In this document: positions 20,404 through 30,033 of the stretch, piece by piece
Position numbering within the stretch: the first letter of the stretch is position 1
Layout of the letters: each line of letters starts with the position of its first letter
Origin: Dillenia suffruticosa
Lineage: Eukaryota; Streptophyta; Magnoliopsida; Dilleniales; Dilleniaceae
Direction of reading: 5' to 3'
Length of the DNA: 64,000 bases
NCBI GenBank assembly: GCA_033439265.1
Contig: JAVTVX010000013.1
Coordinates: 17,402,500-17,466,499 of the forward strand
The notes under the pieces: model-generated
What the model was told of the DNA's origin: nothing
Database searches by the model: none
What the model saw: the letters and a program-made list of their open reading frames with translations, nothing else
Position numbers and translations under genes: made by a program

Positions 20404-21600
20404 ATCACTAGATACTCATTTATAGCACATAGAAAGTCATTGAGTTTGGAAATATTTTTACTTTTCTCATTGTACTAAATTTACGATGTGATACTTATTA
20501 TATTTATATATGATTTTGTATATTATTCAGTCACATTTAGAATTATTTTGTCTTAAATAATGCACTTATTTATATCATGTATATTTTTTATGTGATAAAA
20601 TATATGTCAGGCAAGCGAGATCGACTCTCTTACACGAGCGATCACGTCCACCTTTGAGTGAGCGGAGATGAGACGGTTTCTAGTCGTAAGAGGCATTGAT
20701 AGTGACCCAGCTAAAACAAAAGTCGCACTAATACGTGTTCAGGATGATGTCATTTGGGATATGACCGACATGAAAATACTCACATCCATGTTGCTTGTGA
20801 CTAGCCAGATTTGAGATCTCAGATATCACCTAAAATAGTAATATTGTCTCTAGATACTCTGTCTGAGATCTTTAGGTAGAGTCTTATGTGTGGACTGAGT
20901 CCCGTATCTGCACAGTGTTAGAGAAATCTGACATATGCCCTTTTGAGAAATGAGAGATTAAAACTGTAATACGTATTTCATACCGCGTGTGATAAATAAC
21001 CAAGGATAATGGGAGCAATTACATTAGATGATAATCTAGTCATGATCCCCGTTCCCACTATATGAGACCCGAGATCCATTGGGTGAAATCTTTGGTACCC
21101 TTATTTTACTTTCAACTGTCTCTAAAAATCTTGATTCAGTGTTTGCTATTTTAGTCTGTTTACCTATAGCCCGGAAGATAAATTGAGGTATAAGGGACAA
21201 ATCTAGGAAAACAGCTGAATTGAGGCCGATGGATTCGAGTTTGGGAAAGGAAGACCAATCTACATTATATCGTTGTGTTGTATTCATCGAGCGGTCTGTT
21301 ATGTATATCTACGTTGGGATACGAACGTAATAGTGAATACACATTTGAGTACATAATGAGGATCACTTTCGATGAGAAAAGTGGCTCGAATGATATAATT
21401 GTGTTGAGTCTGGGGTACAGCAAGATATTTTTTTTATTAACGGCGACTTCTCGAACATCCTAACAGGTGTATCGAGAAGTTTTTATTTGCAGGTGTACTC
21501 GCCAGTCACACGACACGTAATCTAGTATGAAAATCCAATAAGGTGATATAGGAGATCGCATGAGTTGTGATCTCGTAACGGATGAAAATGTCCTCGTATG
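20404..21600 (+). other. Long non-coding 3' internal region of the copia element
   Basis: About 1.2 kb separates the end of RNase H from the polypurine tract, longer than in compact copia elements. No conserved protein is visible. It may be a long 3' untranslated segment or the ruins of an additional frame. Confidence 0.55.
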
Positions 21601-21611
21601 CAAGTGGGAGA
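21601..21611 (+). other. Polypurine tract of the copia element
   Basis: CAAGTGGGAGA ends immediately before the TG of the 3' LTR. This is the classic plant copia plus-strand primer sequence. Confidence 0.85.
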
Positions 21612-22091
21612 TGAAGGAATAAATGCCCACGTGGGGCATCTTTCCATGTTTGGAAAATGAGAATTTTCCCACTTTCCATATTCACAAATGGTAACTGATA
21701 GAATTTGAATTTTCTATCATATGTGGTGACGGAAGAATATGGAAACTAGGGCAAACCCTAGGGATCACTAACAAACAAAAAAACAATTGTGTAGAGGCAC
21801 GATTGAGAGAAAATAGAAAGAATAATATCCCCTTGAGAGAGAGTACTAAAGAAAATTCTGTGTAGAGAATTTGTCCCGTATTTATCACCGGATTTAATTG
21901 CGGTATTGTGGTGCTGCGGTGATAGCTCAAGTTTTGTGGTTATCATCCCGACGGCGAGGTCGTTGGATAGAGATTCGTGGTTCCCTAGATTTTTGCGATC
22001 TACTCTTTGAGATATACTCGAAAACCCTAATCTTTTATGATTCCAAAAATGTCACACGTTTCCACATGTATATGTGCATGTAAATCCAACA
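21612..22091 (+). repeat. 3' LTR of the copia element
   Basis: Starts TGAAGGAATAAATGCCCACG and ends TCCAACA. Pairs with 16030-16510 at about 90 percent identity by eye. Confidence 0.95.
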
Positions 22092-22569
22092 CAAACAATT
22101 GAATAAAATAAAATTATAAACTCATTCTCTCTTGACAGAGGTTTCAAAACCAACAAAGAGAGCGAAGGATGTAAAGTGGTGAATGCTTGGCTATTCAAAC
22201 TCCCATACCATTGTCTTTTTCAATCTGCTTCGATCAAGGACTAACAACCACGACCTAATGAGGTGCATGCATATGAGAAAATCACAAGATTAAATAATAA
22301 ACAATATAAGGTTGAAGGAATTCAAAATTTTTGTTCTTAAAAAAGGTTAAATTCCCCTGCTTAATATAAATTGTTAATGGGTTCTAAGCAAATAAAACTC
22401 TTACCATATAACAAAGCCAGCCTAAGAATTATTGATAAACAAGTCAATAGATTTTTCCCCTTGACTATTCAGGATAATTATTATAAAAAAGAAAAATACA
22501 TTTAATTCCAAGTGGAGCCCGCGAGGTTCAGAACCGGGCAATGCCTCTGGTCATAGTATGGTCATGGGA

Positions 22570-24180
22570 CGAAACTCCAGACCTTCACCCACCTGCCTAG
22601 GGAAAGATCCAAGTCCAATTCAAGATGGGCCTTCTCATTCCTTAGGAGTCTGGCCCAAATTCATAGTAAACCTTCGCATACCTCAAGTGTTGAGGCCTGC
22701 AGTATGGGTCTCTAGATCTTGTGGCCCATGAGAACTACAAGCTCATCAGCTTCTCGAGCTCAATCTTCTTCCAAGGTGCTAGAAGCTGGGTCTTCATCAG
22801 GCCAGGACAAAAGGCTTGTATGCCCAATAGACCGAAGTACCTCTTCCACTTATCAGGTTGGGAGAACCTACAATTCAATCCAGATTGTTGAATCCGGTTC
22901 CCAACACCAAGTCTCTACCCGACGTCCAGATCCCGACCCTACTGACTGACCATCGAAACTCTCTGATGACGAAGCAGTCAAGTGCAAGAGACATGTATCG
23001 AAATGACCCAGAAAAAAAAAATTTAAAACAACCTAAATCGAAAAAAATTTCCCTAAATAACCCGAATTTGTCGGGAGTTGGAGATGCGACACACTGTGTC
23101 TCGTCTTCAACCCGCGACAAAGTCCAGAGAGAGAGAGAGAGAGAGAGAGGAGTCCGCGGGGGGAGGGAGAGAGGGGAGGAGAGCGGCGGGGGGCGGAGGG
23201 GGGAGGGAGGGAGAGAGAGAAGGGGAGGGCCGCGGAGGGGGGAGGGAGGGAGAGAAAGAGGGGAGGGCGGCAGGGGGTCCGCCGGGGGAGGGAGAGAGAG
23301 AAAGAGGGGAGGGGGCGGGCGGTGGGCGGTGGGCGGCGAAGGGGGAAGGAGAGAGAGGGGAGAGGCGCGGCGAGGTGCGGAGGGGGGAGGGAGAGAGAGA
23401 GAGGGAGGGCTGCACGGGGGGGGGGGGACGGAGGGGGGAGGGAGAGAGAGAGGGAGGGCTGCGGGGGGGCGGTCCCTCTCTCTCTCCCTCCCCCCTCCGT
23501 ACCCCGCCACGCCCCTCCCCTCTCTCTCTCCTTCCCCCCTCCGCCGCTCGCCACCAGCCCCTCTCCCCTCTTTCTCTCTCTCCCTCCCCCGACGAACCCC
23601 CCGCCGCCCTCCCCTCTTTCTCTCCCTCCCTCCCCCCTCCCCCCTCCCCCCTCTGCGGCCCTCCCCCTCTCTCTCTCCTTCCCTCCCTCTCCCCTCCGCA
23701 ACCCGCCGCAGTCCTCCCCTCTCTCTCCCTCCCCCCTCTGCCCCCTACCGCTCTCCTCCCCTCTCTCCCTCCCCCCGCAAACTCCTCTCTCTCTCTCTCT
23801 CTCTCTCTGGATTTTATCGCGGGTTGAACACGCGACACATTGTGTCGCGTCTCCAACTCCCGACAAATTTGGGTTATTTGGAGATTTTTTTCGATTCGGG
23901 TTGTTTTAAAATTTTTTTTTCTGGGTCATTTCGGTTCATGTCTCCAAGTGCAAGGCTGCATTCTCACTTCCGGTTCGTCAATCCGAGGTTGCTTGTTCTG
24001 TCGAGCACCGGTAGAGTTCTGAAATCTTCCGGCAGGATGCCTACGTCACTCATTGTCATGGCGGAGAAGGAGCAGCCGCCTCTGTGCTGTTACTTCCATG
24101 GTTGGCTGATGGTGGAACCATGTCCGAGAGTAAACTGGCAGATAAATCGGCTGATGTTGAGGCTACGAAAATTGCTGTTG
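22570..24180 (+). pseudogene. LINE ORF1-like remnant split by a fold-back element
   Basis: Ser/Thr-rich coding-like sequence precedes the insertion (22719-22949 and on to 22987) and resumes at 23945. If the inserted element and one copy of the target duplication are ignored, the same frame reads across the site (DDEAVKCK then AAFSLP), supporting insertion into a previously continuous frame. I have no domain evidence for ORF1 itself; it is inferred from position upstream of the LINE endonuclease. Confidence 0.5.
22988..23944. mobile_element. 957-bp fold-back (Mutator-like) element with purine/pyrimidine arms
   Basis: The two ends are inverted copies starting GAGACATG and matching closely over about 140 bp (landmarks CGAAATGACCCAG, TTTGTCGGGAGTTGGAGA, CAACCCGCGA). 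Beyond that the left arm becomes a GA/GGGGA-rich purine tract (about 23126-23470) and the right arm the complementary CT/CCCCT tract to about 23808. Nearly the whole element is therefore one imperfect palindrome. A perfect 9-bp direct repeat CAAGTGCAA flanks it (22979-22987 and 23945-23953). Nine-bp duplications and long terminal inverted repeats indicate the Mutator superfamily. No transposase is encoded. Long Arg/Gly/Ser/Pro-rich open frames here are by-products of the repeats. Confidence 0.85.
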
Positions 24181-24349
24181 TGAGAGGAAATAAACGTGGA
24201 AGAAGAGATGCTTTGGACCGCGGCCGGTTCGAGTGAGGCGACTGAAACGGTGATGGAAGAGGCCTCTTGCGTTGCTGGAGTGGTTAGATTTTCTTTCCCT
24301 TCTATTTGTTTTTGTACTTATGATTTGTGCCCGAATGTTTTAGTATAGA

Positions 24350-27300
24350 ATGTGGGAGGGTTTCGCAACCCTAGAGTATGGAGAGCCACGATGGAGATGG
24401 TCAAGGAACATTCGTTGGATGTTATCTACTTAATAGAAACCAAAGCTATTTTTGCATGGACTCCTCTGTTTCTTAAAAGAAGGGGTTTTGATGAAGAATA
24501 TGTGGTTCCTTCTACGGGATTCTAGGGTGGTCTTTGGCTTACTTGGAGATCCACTCGAATAAATATGGAGGTAATTATGTCTACGGATCAGCTCATCCAT
24601 TGTCGAGTTATATCGAGGACTAGTGTTTCATTTTTAACCTTCGAGTATATCCAACCTCACTGTCGCTTAAGTCAGTGGCGTGGGCGGATCTTAGTAATCT
24701 GGCTCGAGATATGAGAGAGGCTTGGATTGTTATTGGGGATTTTAATGACACTGTGGAGTATTCAGAAACCAGCAACCGTAATGCTATGGCCTCAAGAAGT
24801 GCTTCCGGGTTTCAAGAGTATTGGAGGATTTGTGAGCTCCATGATTTGGGATTTTCAAGCTCCTCTTATACACGGGTTCGGAAGAGAAATGGGGTGGTTA
24901 CTCTTCAAGAACGATTGGACAGGGCCTAGGGTAACATGACTAGTAGGCTGCAATTCCCAGAGACAAAAGTGGTTGTCCTTCGCCACATTCACGGGGATCA
25001 TCATCCCCTACTATTTCAGAATCATGGTTTTTGTCCCCCAATTAAATCAGGCCGTCCTTTCCAATTTGAAGTGGCTTGGACTCATCATCCAGATTTTAGG
25101 AGAATTTTTACGGAGGCATGGACCCGAGAGACCTCTTCCCTTATGGAGACGATACATTTTGTTTTTGCAGAACTTCGAATTTGGAATAAAGAGATATTTG
25201 GAAATATTTTCCAGAGGAAACGCAGGTTGGCTAACAAACTTTGGGGAATTTAGAAATCTCTGGTGTATGATAAATCTCATTACTTGTGTTCCTTGGAAAA
25301 GGAATTGCTGATGATTATGACTATATCTTGGATATAGAGGAGACCTTTTGGCTTGGTTCTGTAAAAGGAATTGCTGATGATTATGACTATATCTTGGATT
25401 TCTCATCTTTTTTTCGTAGATTATCTCATGCTTTTTGTGGAGGCCAAGGCAAAATGTCTCCGTTCCGTTTTGGACTGTTTTCAGGAATTTGCTGCTTGTA
25501 GTGGGTTTGAGATTAATCCGGCTAAGTCCAAACTCTTTGTGTCCCCCCGGGTTCCTCTCTCAATGAAACGACATTTAGTTTCTTTGTGCAATTTTTGTCT
25601 TACTGAGGATTTGGGAAACTATTTGGGTGTTCCTATCTTGCATGGCAGAGTCCGAGCTAGAACATACCAGTATCTAGTAGATCGAGTTGCAAACAAGGGG
25701 TCAGCAAGGAAAATTTAACTTCTTAGAGCGGCTAGTAAAGGGACCCTTATTCGGGCCGTGTCCTCGGCGATTCCCTCCAGGTGACTTGGCTTCCGGAGAT
25801 AATTTGTAATCAGTTGGACCGGTGGAACCGTTGTTTTCTTTGGGGACATACCGATACTTTCAGGCAGATTCACAACGTAAGATGGGATAATGTGTGTCTC
25901 TCTCGCAAGCAAGGGGGCCTTGGCCTCCGCAAAAATAGGGATGTTAATTTGGCTTTCCATTCTAAATTGGGATGGCGTCTATTGACGGAGGAGTATACTC
26001 TTTGGTGCAGAGTCCTGATGGGTAAGTATCTTCAGGATGGGCACGTACTTTCGCACACTAGGAGTACTGGTGTTTCGGTCTTGTGGAGAGGTATTTTACG
26101 AGCTCGGGACATTATAGTGAGGGGTCTCAGGTGACAGGTTAGAGATGGTTCAAGGATCAGATTTTGGATAGATAACTGGGTTGAAGCTCAGCCTTTGTCG
26201 TATGGTCAGATGGATGAGTTGGGAGAGGATGCAGATTCAATAATGGTTAGTCGTTTCATCACTTTAGAGGGACTTTAGGATTTTGACAGTCTTTTCTTGG
26301 TTATTCCCCATGAGAAAATAGAGGTTCGCAGAGTTCCTATTCCTCGAGATCATAAGGCGAGGGATGAGATGTTTTGGGGAGGGGATCCGAGTGAATACCT
26401 CACTGTTTGATCAGTTTTTGATCTAGTGCATGCCCCATAGGCTATAGGTATGCAGGATTCCCGTGATTGGCGCTAGGTATGGAGGTTGAAGTGTCTAGAG
26501 AGGGTCAAGTTTTTTATATGGTAGCTGCCCACAACAAAGTTTTGACTAATTATGAGAGAGTCCGAAGAGGACTTTCCAATAATGCTCAATGCCCGTTATG
26601 CTACTCAACAAAGAAGACGGTAGTTCCTATTTTAAAAGATTGTGGTATGAGTCGAGACTTGGGAATTACTGCTTGGCATATTTAACAGGGAACATATTTA
26701 ATTCGCTGAATATTTATTGTTGCTCTCATGGTACCCACATGGATATTCCTTGGACTCTTCTCTTTGACTCTATGGTTTGGGTCCTATGGAATACCAGATG
26801 TCTGGTGGTCTTTGATAGGAGAGATTTCTTACCAGAGAGTCGTTCGTTTTATGGTTACCCATGCTTGGAAAACTTTTGCTGTTATTTCACCAATACGCAA
26901 TTTAAATTATAAGAGAGGACGTTGGATTTGTTGGTGTCCTCCCCCTACAAGGAGCTTTAAGCTCAGTACAGATGGTTCATACTATCCGCATTTAAAATCG
27001 GCTAGTTTGGGTTCTTGGTTTTGTAGCCAATCTAGGAGCCATAGATTAGGAGATGATAGAGTTATGTGCAGTCTATGAGGGTCTTCGTATCTTGTTGGAT
27101 TATCCATATTCTCACTTGATTTTAGAGCTTGATTCATCCTCGTTGGTGCAGGCGTATCTGACTATTCATCCCCAGTCCCATTTATTGAGAGAGTGAAGAT
27201 TATTAATTCGGAAGTTATCCGTTTGTGATGTTCAGCATGTGTCAAGATAAAGAAATTTTTGTGCCGACGCTATTGTGAAGATAGGTCACACCCTCCCCAG

Positions 27301-27350
27301 GGTTCATAAGTTTCAATCTCCCCCTAGTGAGGTGTATCGGTTCCTTTGAG
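24350..27350 (+). pseudogene. LINE ORF2 remnant: endonuclease, partial reverse transcriptase, RNase H
   Basis: Endonuclease hallmarks are LIETK near 24435, IVIGDFND near 24730-24750 and LQERLDRA near 24910-24930, followed by the linker up to the DYDYILDIEETFW block near 25310-25350. The reverse-transcriptase palm is missing. Sequence resumes with a thumb-like segment (GFEINPAKSKLF, GNYLGVPILHGR). The RNase H region shows STDGSY near 26967 and ELCAVYEGL then LILELDSSSL near 27055-27150, the latter in another frame. Several stops interrupt each section. Confidence 0.85.
25297..25399 (+). repeat. 37-bp direct repeat at a deletion junction in the LINE
   Basis: An identical 37-bp segment occurs at 25297-25333 and 25363-25399, containing GGAATTGCTGATGATTATGA. 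It sits exactly where the reverse-transcriptase core is missing, so the second copy looks like templated filler added during double-strand-break repair. Confidence 0.8.
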
Positions 27351-27433
27351 GGATACGAAAGGTTTGCCCTCCTTCAGAGGCTAATTGTTTTATCTTCTCC
27401 TTGTAACCAAAAAAAAAAAAAAAAGAAAGAAAA

Positions 27434-30033
27434 ACTCCAAGTGATTTCAGTTTTGACAGTAAACCGCCGTGATTTTGAAAATGACACTTTGCCTCCATAT
27501 GCTCACAATTTCTACCACCTAAGCCCCTTCGTGATCACCTTACCTCGTGGTTTGCTTCGCCGGTGTTTTTCTTTAATTTGGCACATGCAACTGACATATT
27601 GTGTGTCTCTCCCCTTATTTTTCCTTTTTTTCTTCGCAAACCCTTCTCCCTCTGAAATCACACAATAAAGGTAAAACAGCAATAAGGTGTTCTTGTGATT
27701 CCTGGCATATGTAAAAGCACCTAAAAAATAAGAATAACAAAGTTTTGTCAAAGAAAAGAAAAGAAATGTTTAGAAATAAAGGTGAAACTCAAAATCGATT
27801 ATACACGCAAACATAAAATTTCAAATTAATTCTTTAGAAATGTTTAAAGAAAAGAAATTTGCTAAATTTAATCTTCAATTTTGTCAAAGAAGGCTCACGG
27901 TGACCATAGCTATCAGAGTTTCATGGATATGCCTCTCGGAAGATTGCGGAGAAAAAATAATGGTGGAAGAAGGGTTTTGGTAGGCTGGTAATAGTCTTAG
28001 GCAGTTTTTTTCAATGTTATTAAAACCGAACCGAATCGTCGGTTCAACTGGTTCAACCCTTCTTTTAATAATTTTACGGTTCGGTTGAATAAAAATACAG
28101 TTTTACAATTGAACCGGACTGAACCGGCGGTTCAACTGCGGTTCAATTGTGAACCGAGGTTGAACCGCCGGTTTTAAAAAACCGTGGTCTAGGTTAAAAC
28201 CTAAAAAAATATTTTTTTAAAGATTTTTTTTATTTTTTTTTAATTTCTATGAGATGTGAAACTATCAATTTTTGATATTATGATTTTAATTTATATTTTA
28301 TATGACTTTATAATTTAGTTATTTAGTTTTTAATTATCAATATGAGTTTTAAAAGTAATTATTGATTATATATATATATATTTAATTATTATTAAAAAAT
28401 CAGCGGTTTGACCATATTGATTCACTGTTCAATCGATTCAACTATATTTTTGAATTTTACGGGTCAATACACGGTACGATTCTGATAACATTTATTTTTT
28501 TTCCTCTCCTTTTTTGTTTTTTAAAGAAAACCGAGCCATATTGAAAAAATTGAGCGAGAGAGAGCTGTTATGTGTTTCAGAGCCGGAAGTGATGAGACTT
28601 TCCCCAACTGATCAAAAATAAAAAAAAAAAAAAAGAAAAAAAAGAATTAAGAGAAATACTAACCATTTTTTTCCCTCCAGATTCACTCAAATTGAATTGT
28701 CTTCCCTCTTTGATATACATCACCAACCGACATGATGTGTTCAGATGAATGGTCGGGATTTGTTTAATCAATTTCATGAAAAAAAAAGGGGAGGAGGAGA
28801 AAAATGACAAGCATTAAATTTACATATTTTTGAAAAATGCTCACCTTTTTAGCGGCATTTTTGGGAAAAGCCGAGAAATGCATCTAAAAAATGATATATG
28901 CCAGTAAATAAGGTGTTATAGTGGCATTTTTTTTTAATAGAAAACTAAGATCAAATCTAAGAGTTGATCTAGGGTTTGATTTGAAGAAATAAAGTTGTGT
29001 TTAGGTTAAAAAAGGAGAAAGACAGATTTAGAACCTTAATTCAAAAGAATAAAGCTTACACTTGATGGAGGTAAGCTTGGGTGCAGGTTTGGGTGAATAG
29101 GTCGAAATTGAGGGAGGAAGATGGATTTTAAGGTTCAAAACTTATGGTTATATGAGTAATCAAAAAGAGAAAAAAAAAGGAACTCCTTAGAGAGAGAGAG
29201 AGAGAGAGAAGTATTATTGCGATTGCAAAGAGAAAGGAGAAAGAGAATGTAAACTGTATATGATAAATCGACGAAAAACACTAGCAGAGCAAATTAATGG
29301 GAATAAAGCGGTAGAGAGGGGTTTAAGTGACGGAAATTGTGAGGACATGGGTACATAATGTCACTTAGAAACCACCAAAGGTTTCTGTCAAAAACATAAA
29401 ACTGTATACTTTTTTTAATGACCAAGAACAAAATAGAGCACTAGAAATTGTCTGAAAAGTGTCGGTATTTTCCCGCTACTGGTTTTGCTGCCCGCCTGAT
29501 TGGTGTGGGGTCTTTTATCGGCATTTCCTAATTGTCAAAGTTTGCACGCCCCTCCATGTAAGTATATAAATATATTTATAGTCCCCCACACCCCACCCGC
29601 CAAAAAAAACAGAAGGGGAAGAAAACAGATCAATTAAGTCTTTCAAGACCATTACAAATTCGCCGAATATAAATTTATAATCTATAATATATATATATGT
29701 GTGTATTTTTTTTTTTTCAAAATTCCTTTTATAAAAAAATTAGATTATTCTTATGTATTTTATTAAAATTTTAAATTTCTCTCTTATTTATTTGACTTGT
29801 ATTTTGAAATTACTTATTTTTTTCTCAAGTACACTATTTTATATATCTCTGTATTTATCCATTTAAAATTAGTATTTAAAAAGAAATTAAAATTTCTGAA
29901 TAAAGAAAATCATCTATTAAGTATTAACCACCTTAATTTTTGAATTAAATATTTATTTCAGATAAATGGAGGTATTCTTCACATAAGACCTAGTACAGGG
30001 AGACGAAGCAAACATTCCTGAACGCAGCAGAGA
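27434..30033. other. Intergenic region between the LINE and the TrmO-like gene
   Basis: No coding sequence is supported. It contains an ACCGGTT-rich MITE-like repeat (28013-28492), an (AG)n tract near 29190-29210, and AT-rich DNA with TA runs near 29680-29705. The promoter and 5' UTR of the downstream gene must lie in its last few hundred bases, but no clear TATA box can be singled out. Confidence 0.5.
28013..28492. mobile_element. MITE-like repeat rich in CGGTTCAA motifs
   Basis: The ends are AATGTTAT at 28013-28020 and its exact reverse complement ATAACATT at 28485-28492. Similarity continues a few bases inward (13 of 16). The left third (28020-28190) is packed with GGTTCAA, ACCGAACC and CCGGTT words in both orientations, giving many small inverted repeats. 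The rest is AT-rich. No protein is encoded. The flanks are T-rich, so the target duplication cannot be resolved. Confidence 0.6.

Larger units (their letters stand above)
16030..22091 (+). mobile_element. Degenerate Ty1/copia LTR retrotransposon lacking gag
   Basis: The element is about 6.06 kb, with a 481-bp 5' LTR (16030-16510), a 480-bp 3' LTR (21612-22091), a primer-binding site directly after the 5' LTR and a polypurine tract directly before the 3' LTR. Both LTRs begin TG and end CA. The flanking 5-mers are AAAAC and CAAAC, an imperfect target duplication. Domain order is pre-integrase, integrase, reverse transcriptase, RNase H, which defines the copia superfamily. Gag, the zinc knuckle and the protease active-site segment are not recognisable. 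Frameshifts, stops and an internal reverse-transcriptase deletion make it non-autonomous. By eye the LTRs differ at roughly 50 positions, mostly transitions, implying an old insertion. Confidence 0.95.
22510..27433 (+). mobile_element. Decayed L1-type LINE retrotransposon with poly(A) tail
   Basis: The order is: ORF1-like remnant (about 22570-24180, interrupted by a fold-back insertion), apurinic-type endonuclease (about 24360-24935), the start and the end of a reverse-transcriptase region, a zinc-finger-RVT-like block (about 26490-26640), and an RNase H domain (about 26950-27180). A run of 17 A residues near 27409-27425, continuing A-rich to 27433, marks the 3' end. RNase H plus zf-RVT is typical of plant L1 elements. 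Frameshifts and stops are abundant, and the catalytic centre of the reverse transcriptase is deleted near 25400. The 5' boundary is approximate. Confidence 0.85.

Noticed and set aside
23100..23830. Telomere- or centromere-like satellite
   Set aside because: The repeats are simple GA/GGGGA runs arranged as inverted arms with a target duplication, not a tandem satellite.
22858..24183. Several long Arg/Gly/Ser/Pro-rich open frames on both strands (up to 441 codons)
   Set aside because: They are generated by the GA/CT-rich fold-back element. Overlapping frames in all registers are open and none has a domain.
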